Notes under the pieces: generated by a model
Told to the model about the DNA's origin: nothing
Databases searched by the model: none
Seen by the model: only the letters and a program-made list of their open reading frames with translations
Position numbers and translations under genes: made by a program
Assembly (NCBI GenBank): GCA_017433725.1
Contig: JAFRGQ010000098.1
Coordinates: forward strand, 62,001-126,000
Source: Lachnospiraceae bacterium
Lineage (GTDB): Bacteria > Bacillota > Clostridia > Lachnospirales > Lachnospiraceae
Reading direction: 5' to 3'
Length of the DNA stretch: 64,000 bases
In this document: piece by piece, positions 36,342-45,064 of the stretch
Layout of the letters: the number at the start of each line of letters is the position of its first letter
How positions within the stretch are numbered: the stretch's first letter is position 1

Positions 36342-37271
36342 ATGATGAAAAGAGTTGCTTCAATCATTGCTATCATGACCGCTTCAACGCTTCTGTTCGC
36401 CGGATGCTCCGGCACTGCATCTTCCGCAAAGACGGAGACACAGGATGCAGCCGCTGCAACAAGTACTGTAGAAAGCGTTGTTACAGATGCATCTGATGAA
36501 TCTCAAAAAGAAGAAAGCGCAGCTGTCACGGCGGATGAGTCTGCCACAGATACAGCAGCGGCTGTTGAAGAGCAAGCCCAGGGTCTTGCTGACCAGGTAG
36601 ATGTTTCGATCCACGCATCCATACAGCATGAGACGGATTCCCCGGAATGGGTCACAAATCTTGATGCGGCAAAGGATGAGTCTACAAAACAGCTCTTCGT
36701 TGTGGCCGGCCTCGGAATGGATAAGACAACGGCAACGGTTTCCATGCATCAGAGAGACGAACAGGGCAATTGGAAACAGATTCTCTCAACACCGGCATTT
36801 GTCGGCAAGAACGGTCTCTGCCTGGATGCTGATCACGCGGAAGGCTGCGGTCAGACGCCGATCGGTGTGTATCATTTCAACAAAGCGTTCGGTATTGCAG
36901 CGGATCCTGGATGTGCAATTCCTTATACACAGGTAACAGACGACACATACTGGTCAGGCGACGCAAGAGAGGGAATGCACTACAATGAGATGGTAAGCTT
37001 TGCAGAGTATCCGGATCTTGATATGGAAAACAGTGAACACATTGTTGACTATGAATATCAGTATCAGTACTGCCTCAATATCAGCTTCAATGAAGACGGT
37101 ACAGCCGGAAGAGGTTCCGCGATATTCCTTCACAGCTTCGGCCCGACAAAACCGTATACAGGCGGCTGCGTTGCATTGCCGGAGAATATCATGAAGATCG
37201 TGATGGAGAAAGTTGAACCGGACTGTGTCGTTGTAATCGATACCCTGGACAATATGGGCGGAGCTCTTTGA
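36342..37271 (+). CDS. L,D-transpeptidase (YkuD) lipoprotein
   Basis: The 310-residue exported lipoprotein has a signal peptide and lipobox FAGC with Cys22. A low-complexity Ala/Thr/Glu linker (about 25-90) would span the wall. The C-terminal YkuD-type domain has His264 (FLHSFGP) and nucleophile Cys276 in GGCVALPE. Such enzymes make 3-3 cross-links in peptidoglycan or attach proteins to it. The usual Arg after the Cys is replaced by Ala, a variant I know from Gram-positive members. AAAGGAG precedes ATG 36342; ATG 36345 is an equal alternative. Confidence 0.87.
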   Translation: MMKRVASIIAIMTASTLLFAGCSGTASSAKTETQDAAAATSTVESVVTDASDESQKEESAAVTADESATDTAAAVEEQAQGLADQVDVSIHASIQHETDSPEWVTNLDAAKDESTKQLFVVAGLGMDKTTATVSMHQRDEQGNWKQILSTPAFVGKNGLCLDADHAEGCGQTPIGVYHFNKAFGIAADPGCAIPYTQVTDDTYWSGDAREGMHYNEMVSFAEYPDLDMENSEHIVDYEYQYQYCLNISFNEDGTAGRGSAIFLHSFGPTKPYTGGCVALPENIMKIVMEKVEPDCVVVIDTLDNMGGAL

Positions 37272-37359
37272 TCCGACTAAACGGTCAAGGTCGTGTAAAA
37301 ATGCATAAAATATGAGCTTTTTGTTCACAAAAAATGTGGAAAATGCTCCTTGTTTGTAC

Positions 37360-37365
37360 TATAAT
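37360..37365 (+). promoter_or_regulatory. -10 element (TATAAT) for lactonase leader
   Basis: TATAAT lies 18 bases before the long leader stem; the -35 region is weak. A start near 37372 would place the whole folded element in the 5' UTR. Confidence 0.5.
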
Positions 37366-37383
37366 TATTAAGAAATGTAGCTT

Positions 37384-37493
37384 TTCAGCCAAATCCATAC
37401 AAACCAACCGGAAGAAAAACCGGAAGTTATCAACAAAACGGATGATGAGGGGGATCTTAAATCAGCTTACTTTGTTGAGATGGTTTGGCTGAA
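37384..37493 (+). ncRNA. Structured leader RNA, three-way-junction-like, unknown class
   Basis: A 14-bp closing stem joins TTCAGCCAAATCCAT (37384-37398, one bulged T) to ATGGTTTGGCTGAA (37480-37493). Inside are a CCGG-aagaaaaa-CCGG hairpin (37408-37423, part of a tandem AACCGGAAG repeat) and an 8-bp stem TCAACAAA/TTTGTTGA (37430-37437 with 37471-37478) with a 33-base loop rich in G. There is no terminator and the ribosome site lies 18 bases after it. It does not match a riboswitch consensus that I know. It could control translation or mRNA stability. Confidence 0.55.
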
Positions 37494-37524
37494 CTGATAT
37501 TTAGTCTAATACAAGGAGAAAACT

Positions 37525-38667
37525 ATGGCTGCAGAGAATTATGTCGCATATGTCGGCACCTATACGAATGGCTCAAGCAAGGGTATTCATATCTACGACG
37601 TTGACGTTGAGGAAGGTCTGCTTTATCTCCGTAAGGTTGTTCCGGTAAACAACTCTTCCTACATCAAAGAATCCAGAAACGGCGAATATCTCTATTCAAT
37701 AGCAGATGAAGGCGTTGAAGTTTATAAGATCGCTCCGGACGGAGACCTTACATCTATTAACCAGATCGATATCGACGGTATGAGAGGCTGCCACCTTTCC
37801 ACAGATCTCACAGGCAAGTACCTTTTCGTAGCCGGATATCATGATGGCAAGGTAACAGTAATTCACACACATCAGGACGGCCGTCTCGGCTCTGTTATGG
37901 ATGGCAAGTATCATCGTGGACAGGGTGCTTTGGTCGAGCGCAGTTTCCGTCCGCATGTAACATGCGTGAGAATCACCCCGGATAACCGTTTCCTGTGTGC
38001 CGTCGATGAGGCTCTGGATCAGGTCATCATCTATAACATCGACCACCATATCAACAAGCTCAAAGAAGTTGATATTCTCAGAATGGGCAACCAGGCAGGT
38101 CCGAAGAGCATTCACTTCAGCAAAGACGGACGTTTCTGCTACATTCTCTGCCAGATTACCAATGTAATCCGTGTTTACGATTATCATCTGAATGAATTCG
38201 GATTCCCGCGCTTTGAACTTAAGCAGGAAGTTTCCACACTTTCCAATGCGAAAGATCCGTACGATGCCGCATCCGCTATGAGACTTTCCTATGACGGTCA
38301 GTATGTTGTCTGCGCAACAGCGGGTGACGACTCTGTAGCAATGTACAAGATCGATCCGGAGACAGGTATGCTTGACAGACAGTTCGCACTTCCGACATCC
38401 GGCGAATATCCGAAGGATATCGCGCTGTTCCCGGATCAGCAGCACATTGCTGTGTGCAATAACCAGGGCGGTACCATCACCACATTCAAGATCGATTACG
38501 ACAAGAATGTACTCATGATGAAGGGCAAACCGCAGAAGGTCGATACTCCGAACTGCATGCTCTTCCATAAGATCGAGCAGGCACCGGAATCTTTCCGCAA
38601 TATTACCGAGAAGGAAGCTGAGGCAGAGGTACAGAAGAGAGTCAGATCGTACGTACCGGTCAACTGA
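37525..38667 (+). CDS. Lactonase family protein, seven-bladed beta-propeller (6-phosphogluconolactonase-like)
   Basis: The 380-residue soluble protein begins YVAYVGTYTNGSSKGIHIY and contains RPHVTCVRITPDNRFLCAVDEALDQVIIY and GPKSIHFSKDGRFCYI repeats, the blades of the YbhE/YkgB-type lactonase fold. Family members hydrolyse 6-phosphogluconolactone in the pentose phosphate pathway, but no zwf or gnd is nearby. Here several blades carry unusual insertions, so another lactone is possible. AAGGAG precedes ATG 37525. Codon use is strongly biased, as in the fermentation genes. A folded leader RNA precedes it and a strong terminator follows. Confidence 0.85.
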   Translation: MAAENYVAYVGTYTNGSSKGIHIYDVDVEEGLLYLRKVVPVNNSSYIKESRNGEYLYSIADEGVEVYKIAPDGDLTSINQIDIDGMRGCHLSTDLTGKYLFVAGYHDGKVTVIHTHQDGRLGSVMDGKYHRGQGALVERSFRPHVTCVRITPDNRFLCAVDEALDQVIIYNIDHHINKLKEVDILRMGNQAGPKSIHFSKDGRFCYILCQITNVIRVYDYHLNEFGFPRFELKQEVSTLSNAKDPYDAASAMRLSYDGQYVVCATAGDDSVAMYKIDPETGMLDRQFALPTSGEYPKDIALFPDQQHIAVCNNQGGTITTFKIDYDKNVLMMKGKPQKVDTPNCMLFHKIEQAPESFRNITEKEAEAEVQKRVRSYVPVN

Positions 38668-38703
38668 GAACGCAGCCGTACGGAAAACTGAATAAATAAG
38701 AAT

Positions 38704-38734
38704 ACAGCCGGGTCATCCGATCCGGCTGTTTTTT
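38704..38734 (+). terminator. Terminator after lactonase gene
   Basis: ACAGCCGGGTC-atcc-GATCCGGCTGT followed by a T6 run; a strong intrinsic terminator. Confidence 0.94.
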
Positions 38735-38752
38735 ACGACTATGGAGGTTTAA

Positions 38753-39391
38753 TTGTCGGGAGTAATTATATTCATCATTAACAGTATGCTTCTTGGCGTG
38801 GGACTTGCTATGGATGCATTTTCTGTTTCCATGGCAAACGCCATGCGTGATCCTCACATGAAGCGCAGGGAGATGGTCCGGATTGCCGGCGCATTTGCAC
38901 TGTTCCAGTTTCTTATGCCGGAGATCGGCTGGATCTGCGTTCACACGATCGTGAATTATTTCAAGTCGTTTCAGAAACTTATTCCCTGGATTGCCCTGCT
39001 TCTTCTTGCGTATATCGGCGGAAAGATGCTTTTGGAAGGAATATCGGATTATCGGGCGATGCGAAATGTGAAAAACCCCGGACCCGCATGTCCGAAGCCC
39101 GGGGAGGATAAGCACGGCGTGAACACACTATCTACCCACACACTTATTTTGCAGGCTATCGCAACTTCGATTGATGCGCTTTCCGTCGGATTTGCCATTG
39201 CAGAGTACGGTTCTTTTGAAGCCTTTGTCGCGGCTGCCATCATTGCAGTCGTCACATTTTTTATCTGCATAGGCGGCATTCTGATCGGGAGAAAAGCCGG
39301 ATCGTTTCTTGCCTGGCGGGCTTCGATCCTCGGTGGAACCATCCTGATCGCAATCGGGCTTGAGATATGGATATCTAATATTTTCTTTTGA
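38753..39391 (+). CDS. mntP: MntP-type manganese efflux pump
   Basis: The 212-residue membrane protein has six predicted membrane helices in two repeats. The paired acidic motifs are GLAMDAFSVSMANA (about 19-32) and SIDALSVGFAIAEYG (about 142), with an Asp at the same place in each half, as in MntP. It would export Mn(II) and protect from manganese excess. Start is TTG 38753 with GGAGG five bases upstream, since no ATG near the N-terminus keeps the first helix. No yybP-ykoY riboswitch is visible in front; a terminator sits there instead. It converges with aroC six bases away. Confidence 0.9.
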   Translation: MSGVIIFIINSMLLGVGLAMDAFSVSMANAMRDPHMKRREMVRIAGAFALFQFLMPEIGWICVHTIVNYFKSFQKLIPWIALLLLAYIGGKMLLEGISDYRAMRNVKNPGPACPKPGEDKHGVNTLSTHTLILQAIATSIDALSVGFAIAEYGSFEAFVAAAIIAVVTFFICIGGILIGRKAGSFLAWRASILGGTILIAIGLEIWISNIFF

Positions 39392-39397
39392 TATTCA

Positions 39398-40438
39398 TCA
39401 ATGCTGATAAAAGTCAAGTATTCTGTCTAACCGGGACGTCATATTGAGAAGGAGAGCATCGACCAGAACGAGCGCAGTCATACACTCTACGACTACAGCT
39501 GCCCTGGCACCGATCACCGGATCATGACGTCCTTTTATATTCATTTCGATTTCCTCGTGGAATCGATTGACTGTATTCTGCTTTGCGGCAATAGAAGGAG
39601 TCGGTTTGAAATAAACGGTGAGTCTTATGTCAGAACCGTTTGAAATACCGCCGAGAATACCTCCTGCATGGTTGGTTGCCGTGCTTACTTTCCCGTCTTC
39701 CATGCGGAATGCATCGTTATTCGTGCTGCCTTTGGCAGTCGCAGCAAGATGACCGTCGCCTATGTCGAGACCTTTCACGGCGCCGATGGAAAACATGGCT
39801 TTTGCGAGATTTGCATCCAGTTTTTCAAATACCGGGTCGCCGATGCCGGCAGGCATGCCTTTCACTGTGCATTCCACAGTGCTGCCGATTGAATCCTGAT
39901 CTTCGCGGCAGCGATTAACGAGCGCTTCCACAGCCTGCGGATCAGAAGCGGGAATATCTCCGACAGCTGTAAGACGTGCACTGCATTCGATTCCCATCGA
40001 TTTGAGGAGTTTCTGTGCAATGGCGCCGGCAGCGACCCTTGCCGCTGTTTCGCGCGCGGAAGAGCGTCCGCCGCCGCGGTAGTCTCGAAAGCCGTATTTG
40101 GCGTCAAATCCGTAATCGGCGTGCCCGGGTCTGTAGGAATCGGCGATCTGCGAGTAATCTTTCGAGCGTTGATCCTCGTTGCGGATTATGAGCGAGATAG
40201 GGGTACCTGTCGTTTTTCCCTCAAAAATGCCCGACAGAATTTCCACTCTGTCGGATTCGATGCGCTTTGTCGACATGGAACCACCATTCGGACGTCGCCG
40301 ATCGGTGTATTGGCTGATATCGCTTTCATCCAGAGGGAGTCCGGCGGGGCATCCGTCGATGACGACGCCGATGGCTTTGCCGTGGGACTCACCCCAGGTG
40401 GTGATTTTGAATATAGTACCGAATGAAGAGCCTGCCAT
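39398..40438 (-). CDS. aroC: Chorismate synthase
   Basis: The 346-residue enzyme uses reduced FMN and converts EPSP to chorismate, the last shikimate step. Signatures are GESHGKAIGVVIDGCPAGL (signature 1, about 13-31), DRRRPNG with SDRVEILSG, RPGHADYG (about 108) and DYRGGGRSSARET (about 125). The start at 40438 (MAGSSFGTIFK) has AAGAAGG upstream on the minus strand; the 22 extra upstream in-frame codons lack support. The gene stands alone, without other aromatic genes, and ends six bases from mntP with no terminator between them. Confidence 0.97.
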   Translation of the reverse strand: MAGSSFGTIFKITTWGESHGKAIGVVIDGCPAGLPLDESDISQYTDRRRPNGGSMSTKRIESDRVEILSGIFEGKTTGTPISLIIRNEDQRSKDYSQIADSYRPGHADYGFDAKYGFRDYRGGGRSSARETAARVAAGAIAQKLLKSMGIECSARLTAVGDIPASDPQAVEALVNRCREDQDSIGSTVECTVKGMPAGIGDPVFEKLDANLAKAMFSIGAVKGLDIGDGHLAATAKGSTNNDAFRMEDGKVSTATNHAGGILGGISNGSDIRLTVYFKPTPSIAAKQNTVNRFHEEIEMNIKGRHDPVIGARAAVVVECMTALVLVDALLLNMTSRLDRILDFYQH

Positions 40439-40686
40439 ATAGTTACCTTCTTTCCCGAAATGAACACTCAGTTGCTCAATGCCCTGCTGTGAATCGTTTT
40501 GCATACATGGGTGTGAATAACTCCGAACAAGAATGATTCTCTGTTCCGGAAGTCAGAGGCGGTGCAACTGCTACTGAAATATTATAGTATCAGGAATTGT
40601 AAATGCCCGCAAGAAATATCGGGGTGGCAGAGCCATGCATGTCGTCTCGTAATAAGCAGCAGATGTTCGAGCCTGAAGTTCTGTAA
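40439..40686. other. Divergent gap between aroC and the rhomboid-like gene
   Basis: No gene is seen. It contains an imperfect palindrome TCCGAACAAGAA / TTCTCTGTTCCGGA (40522-40550) located in the aroC 5' region on the minus strand, and a TATAAT-like element near 40580 that could serve aroC. Nothing else is assignable. Confidence 0.4.
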
Positions 40687-40714
40687 TTGACAAATTCTGA
40701 CAAATACATATAAT
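40687..40714 (+). promoter_or_regulatory. Strong sigma-A promoter for the rhomboid-like gene
   Basis: TTGACA (40687-40692), 16-bp spacer, TATAAT (40709-40714). It decides the gene start: the in-frame TTG at 40714 lies inside the -10, so translation must begin at 40783. Confidence 0.85.
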
Positions 40715-40782
40715 TGAGAACGTGGAACGAAGTCCTGACAGACTTCAAAAATCACTCGCAAAAGAAAGGTCAGACGATTTAT

Positions 40783-41829
40783 ATGAACAGCTTTTTAAAT
40801 AACATGGAGCGTAAATTCGGAAAATGGGCAATTCCGAACCTCACTATGGTCCTGATTTTCTGCTATATAGCGGGATATGCACTCCAGATGATCAATCCGA
40901 ATGCAGCCCAGTTCATGGAACTTGAACCGGGATATATATTAAGAGGCCAGATATGGCGCCTTATCACCTGGATCGTCATACCGCCATACACGATGTCCAC
41001 CAGAGGATTCGGTATCTTCTTTACGATCATCATGCTGTTCTTCTACTTTTCAATCGGCAACACACTTGAGAGATCGTGGGGGACATTCCGATATAATGTC
41101 TACATATTCGGTGGAATGCTGTTCACATTGATTGCGGCATTCATATGCTATTTTGTATTTTCCGCTATAGCCGGCGGTCCTGTTATGGTAGGCCAGTTCT
41201 TCACAACGTATTACGTTGTCATGTCGATGTTCCTTGGTTTTGCCGCTACATTTCCGGATTCGAGAGTATATCTTTACTTTATAATCCCTATCAAGGTTAA
41301 GTGGCTCGGTGTTCTGTATTTTGCTCTTATGGTATACGAGTGCGGCCAGTATTTCAGGCTCGTACTGCAGGGGAATATCTATTATTGGGTGCCGATTATT
41401 GCGTTTATCGCTTCCATGATGAACTTCTTTATATTCTTCCTGAGCACGAGGGACTTCAAGCATTATTCACCACAGAATATGAAGCGGAGACGTGATTATA
41501 AGCGTCAGATGGAAGCTGGAAGAAGGCAGTTTTCCGAGAATATACACCGCATGAGAAGCGGTGAGGAGAGTGCCGATCATGCAAGCGAGGATAAGCCCAA
41601 TGCCACCCGCAATGAGAGTCGCTTCGGATTTCCGGGGCGAGGCAATACGTCTAGACCGGTGGCGAACGCGCCGAGACACAGGTGCGAGATTTGCGGAAAA
41701 ACAGAGCTCGACGATCCGGATCTTGAATTCAGGTTCTGTACAAAGTGTCAGGGTAATCATGAGTATTGCATGGAGCACCTGTACACACATGTACATGTGA
41801 TTAATGATCATGCGGGCATGAATAACTGA
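40783..41829 (+). CDS. Rhomboid-like membrane protein lacking catalytic residues, with C-terminal Cys/His cluster
   Basis: The 348-residue protein has an N-terminal hydrophobic region with about six membrane helices (20-220). GQIWRLITW (56-63) and the following topology resemble rhomboids. The helix that should hold GxSG reads VGQFFTTYYVVMSMFLGF, and the last helix has no histidine, so I infer a pseudoprotease. Residues 225-300 are a charged cytoplasmic linker. The tail has Cys301-x2-Cys304, Cys319-x2-Cys322, Cys329 and His332/336/338, a probable zinc-binding module. ATG 40783 follows GAAAGG at a long distance. The function is unknown; scaffolding of membrane proteins, as for Derlins, is one option. 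Confidence 0.78.
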   Translation: MNSFLNNMERKFGKWAIPNLTMVLIFCYIAGYALQMINPNAAQFMELEPGYILRGQIWRLITWIVIPPYTMSTRGFGIFFTIIMLFFYFSIGNTLERSWGTFRYNVYIFGGMLFTLIAAFICYFVFSAIAGGPVMVGQFFTTYYVVMSMFLGFAATFPDSRVYLYFIIPIKVKWLGVLYFALMVYECGQYFRLVLQGNIYYWVPIIAFIASMMNFFIFFLSTRDFKHYSPQNMKRRRDYKRQMEAGRRQFSENIHRMRSGEESADHASEDKPNATRNESRFGFPGRGNTSRPVANAPRHRCEICGKTELDDPDLEFRFCTKCQGNHEYCMEHLYTHVHVINDHAGMNN

Positions 41830-41915
41830 TTTATGCTTCCCGCGCCGATTGGCAGTATTTATGATTTCGACCGTTCAGTGCATCCGGTGGGAAGTTTGAA
41901 TAACTGATAATTTTT

Positions 41916-41950
41916 GACAGCCTTATCGCTTTTGATGGGGCTGTCTTTTT
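41916..41950 (+). terminator. Terminator before pyk
   Basis: GACAGCC (41916-41922) pairs with GGCTGTC (41939-41945), followed by five T. It ends the rhomboid-like transcript. Between it and pyk (41951-42082) a TACAAT at 42051 is the only promoter-like element. Confidence 0.85.
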
Positions 41951-42082
41951 GTTCATACAGCAACGTATTAATAACTGAAAATATGTAAAAACACAGTAAA
42001 ATTGACTATTGTATATGCATGCGCTTTCATCGTAAAATGGTTAATAGGATTACAATATTCTCATGAAAGGGAGATTTCTGCC

Positions 42083-43516
42083 ATGAAAAAAACGAAAATC
42101 GTATGCACGATGGGTCCGCAGGAAAACGACATCGATCTTCTCTCAAGAATGATCGAGGCAGGTATGGATGTCGCACGTTTTAATTTTTCTCACGGAACCC
42201 ACGAAGAACAGGCTGAGCGCATGGAATCTGTGAGAAAGGCAAGAGAACGCACAGGCAGACCAATCGCAATGCTTCTCGACACAAAGGGACCGGAAATTCG
42301 TACAGGTCTTCTGGTTGACCACAAGAAAGTCACACTTGAAGCAGGAAAGGAAATCATCCTCACAACAGAAGACATTGAGGGCACTGCAGAGAAGGTTTCC
42401 ATCACGTACAAGAAGCTCTATGAAGATGTCAAAGCCGGCGATACGATCCTAGTCGATGACGGTCTCATGGAACTTCGGGTCAAGGAAATTGCCGACGAGG
42501 ACATTATCTGCGAGATCATCAACGGCGGTGAACTCTCAGAGCGCAAAGGCTGCAACGTCCCCGGCGTCAGGACACAGCTTCCTGCCATCACAGATAAAGA
42601 TATCGAGGACATCGTCTGGGGAATAGACCAGGGATTTGATGTTATCGCTGCCTCGTTTATCCGCGATGCAGCGGGCGTTTACCAGATCAAAGATCTTCTG
42701 AAAGAACACGGAAGCACGATTCCGGTCTTTTCCAAAATCGAGTGCTCCGAGGCAGTTGACAATATCGATGAGATCATTGAGGCGTCGGACGGAATCATGG
42801 TCGCCCGCGGTGACCTCGGCGTGGAAGTCCCTGCCCATCTTGTTCCGCATATTCAGAAGAAAATCATCAACAAGTGTAACAAGGCTTATAAGCCGGTCAT
42901 CACAGCGACACAGATGCTGGATTCCATGATCCGTAATCCCCGTCCGACCCGTGCTGAGGTCGCTGACGTTGCAAACGCTATCTACGACGGTACCGATGCG
43001 GTCATGCTCTCCGGCGAGACAGCTGTAGGCAAGTACCCGGTTGAAGCCGTAACTCTGATGGCTGAGATTGCAAAGAACACTGAGAAATATATGAATGAGG
43101 ACCAGTTCAACTCTCACCGCAGTATGGAGCAGCATGCAACGGTTTCCAGTTCGGTATGCTATGCAGCAGTACGGACAGCGAAGAATGTAGGTGCTTCTGC
43201 AATTCTTATTCCGACTGTTTCCGGAAAGACAGCAAGACTGATGTCCAATTTCAGACCGGAGATCCCCATCTATGCGGTATCGCCGAGCTGGGCTATGGTA
43301 CGCAGAATGCAGCTTTACTGGGGCGTAACTCCGTTTGCGGGCAAGAAAGAAAAGAATCAGTATCTCCTGATCGACCACTCTATCCAGATCGTAAAGGACA
43401 AGGGCTATGTGAAAGAGGGCGATATTGTCGTCATCACAGCCGGCGATCCGATCTTCGATGTTCAGGATGCGAACGGCAGTGTCACCAATATGATGATGGT
43501 TGTACCGGTTGAATAA
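42083..43516 (+). CDS. pyk: Pyruvate kinase
   Basis: Glycolytic enzyme making pyruvate and ATP from phosphoenolpyruvate. At 477 residues it is the standard three-domain form without the extra C-terminal PEP-utiliser domain of Bacillus. MKKTKIVCTMGP starts the barrel; DTKGPEIRTG, the active-site region FSKIECSEAVDNI, MVARGDLGVEVP and TATQMLDSMIRNPRPTRAE are intact, and the C-domain has PTVSGKTARL. ATG 42083 follows AAAGGGAG at about ten bases. Biased codons suggest high expression. Its product feeds the D-lactate dehydrogenase and Pta-AckA routes seen elsewhere in the window. Confidence 0.97.
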   Translation: MKKTKIVCTMGPQENDIDLLSRMIEAGMDVARFNFSHGTHEEQAERMESVRKARERTGRPIAMLLDTKGPEIRTGLLVDHKKVTLEAGKEIILTTEDIEGTAEKVSITYKKLYEDVKAGDTILVDDGLMELRVKEIADEDIICEIINGGELSERKGCNVPGVRTQLPAITDKDIEDIVWGIDQGFDVIAASFIRDAAGVYQIKDLLKEHGSTIPVFSKIECSEAVDNIDEIIEASDGIMVARGDLGVEVPAHLVPHIQKKIINKCNKAYKPVITATQMLDSMIRNPRPTRAEVADVANAIYDGTDAVMLSGETAVGKYPVEAVTLMAEIAKNTEKYMNEDQFNSHRSMEQHATVSSSVCYAAVRTAKNVGASAILIPTVSGKTARLMSNFRPEIPIYAVSPSWAMVRRMQLYWGVTPFAGKKEKNQYLLIDHSIQIVKDKGYVKEGDIVVITAGDPIFDVQDANGSVTNMMMVVPVE

Positions 43517-43558
43517 TTTCGGTATGCATAACGTGATAATGAAATAACGAATGAATCT

Positions 43559-43597
43559 CAGGTCCGGGCTTATGATAGTCCGGATCTGGTGTATTTT
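43559..43597 (+). terminator. Hairpin after pyk
   Basis: CAGGTCCGG (43559-43567) pairs with CCGGATCTG (43580-43588) with one G-T pair, followed by GTGTATTTT. A moderate terminator. Confidence 0.6.
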
Positions 43598-43652
43598 GGG
43601 AAGATGCATCGCATCGTGCTTAAAAGTCTATATTTTAATATCATGTCCCTTA

Positions 43653-43661
43653 TGGTATAAT
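43653..43661 (+). promoter_or_regulatory. Extended -10 promoter for lysA operon
   Basis: TG-G-TATAAT, with TATAAT at 43656-43661. The -35 region is AT-rich and poor. The leader would be about 105 bases; no lysine riboswitch is recognisable in that space. Confidence 0.6.
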
Positions 43662-43772
43662 AACCGTTAATTGTGAAATGAATTGACGCAGTGCTGTGTG
43701 AAAGCGTTTCCGGCACGAAGTGTCCGGGCGTCAAACTTAACACATGGTATGCTTTTGTGGAGGAGAATTATT

Positions 43773-45062
43773 ATGAGAAAGACGCCGTTTGTTACACGCG
43801 AGAAGCTTGAGGAGATTGCAGCGCAGATCCCCACTCCGTTTCATATTTATGATGAAAAAGGACTTAGGGAGAACATCCGTGAGATCTATAAGGCATTTTC
43901 ATGGAATCCCGGATTCCGTGAGTATTTCGCAGTCAAGGCAGAGCCGAATCCGGCCATTCTGCAGGTCCTGAAAGAGGAAGGATGCGGATGCGACTGTTCA
44001 TCACTCACTGAACTCATGATGGCGAAAGCTATCGGGAATACCGGTGACATGACGATGTTTTCTTCCAACGATACGCCGCCGGAAGAATACGTCTATGCTA
44101 CGGATATGGATGCCATCATCAATCTCGATGACTTTACCATGATCGAGAGCTATGCAAGGGCAGTCGGAAAATTTCCGAAGACGATGTGCTGCCGCTACAA
44201 TCCGGGCGGTATCTTCAAGGTCAGCAACGGCATCATGGACAGCCCGGGAGATGCAAAATACGGAATGACAACATCTCAGCTTTTTGATGCATTCAAGATT
44301 CTGAAGGAGAATGGAGTTGAGAACTTCGGTATCCACAGTTTTCTTGTAAGTAACGCTGTCACAAATGACTATTATCCGATGCTGGCTAAGCTCCTTTTCG
44401 AACTTGCTGTTGAACTTAAGGAGGAGACCGGCTGTCATATCACATTTATCAACCTTTCGGGCGGCGTGGGAATTCCGTACAAGCCGGGACAGGAAAAGAA
44501 TGATATTATGGCGATCGGCGAAGGCGTAAGGAAGGCATATGAGGCTGTCCTTGTACCGGCAGGCATGGGCGATGTAGCGATCTTTACCGAGATGGGACGT
44601 TATGTCACAGGTCCGTACGGTGCTCTGGTGACTCGCGCGATTCACGAAAAGCACATTATGAAGGAGTATATCGGCGTCGATGCGTGTGCCGTCAATCTAA
44701 TGCGGCCGGCTATGTACGGGGCATATCACCATGTGACTGTCATGGGCAAGGAGGATGCACCGCTTACCAACATGTATGATATTGTCGGCTCGCTTTGCGA
44801 GAACAATGACAAGTTCGCTATAGACAGAATGCTTCCGAAAATCGATATGGGAGATCTTCTTTATATCCACGATACCGGAGCTCACGGATTTGCAATGGGA
44901 TACAACTATAACGGAAAGCTTCGCTCAGCGGAAGTGCTTCTGCATGAAGACGGTACGTTCGACATGATCAGAAGAGCGGAGACTCCAAAGGATTACTTTG
45001 CAACATTCAGTAATCTTTCAATTTATGACAAGCTTATCGATGAGGCCGGCTGGAAAGAATAA
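43773..45062 (+). CDS. lysA: Diaminopimelate decarboxylase
   Basis: The 429-residue fold-type III PLP enzyme makes lysine from meso-diaminopimelate. The PLP lysine is Lys55 in YFAVKAEPNPAIL; the EGCGCDCSSLTE segment, the glycine-rich LSGGVGIP and the C-terminal VGSLCENNDKFA and DTGAHGFAMGYNYNG (catalytic Cys and substrate loop) are present. GGAGGAG precedes ATG 43773; the in-frame extension to 43683 has no ribosome site and overlaps the expected leader. Two bases separate it from the phosphatase gene, so the three genes to 47529 form an operon. Confidence 0.92.
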   Translation: MRKTPFVTREKLEEIAAQIPTPFHIYDEKGLRENIREIYKAFSWNPGFREYFAVKAEPNPAILQVLKEEGCGCDCSSLTELMMAKAIGNTGDMTMFSSNDTPPEEYVYATDMDAIINLDDFTMIESYARAVGKFPKTMCCRYNPGGIFKVSNGIMDSPGDAKYGMTTSQLFDAFKILKENGVENFGIHSFLVSNAVTNDYYPMLAKLLFELAVELKEETGCHITFINLSGGVGIPYKPGQEKNDIMAIGEGVRKAYEAVLVPAGMGDVAIFTEMGRYVTGPYGALVTRAIHEKHIMKEYIGVDACAVNLMRPAMYGAYHHVTVMGKEDAPLTNMYDIVGSLCENNDKFAIDRMLPKIDMGDLLYIHDTGAHGFAMGYNYNGKLRSAEVLLHEDGTFDMIRRAETPKDYFATFSNLSIYDKLIDEAGWKE

Positions 45063-45064
45063 TC

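Noticed and set aside
38735-38752. yybP-ykoY manganese riboswitch before mntP
   Set aside because: Only 18 bases lie between the upstream terminator and the start, with no such element.
43662-43772. Lysine riboswitch before lysA
   Set aside because: The leader of about 105 bases is too short and lacks the conserved five-helix core.
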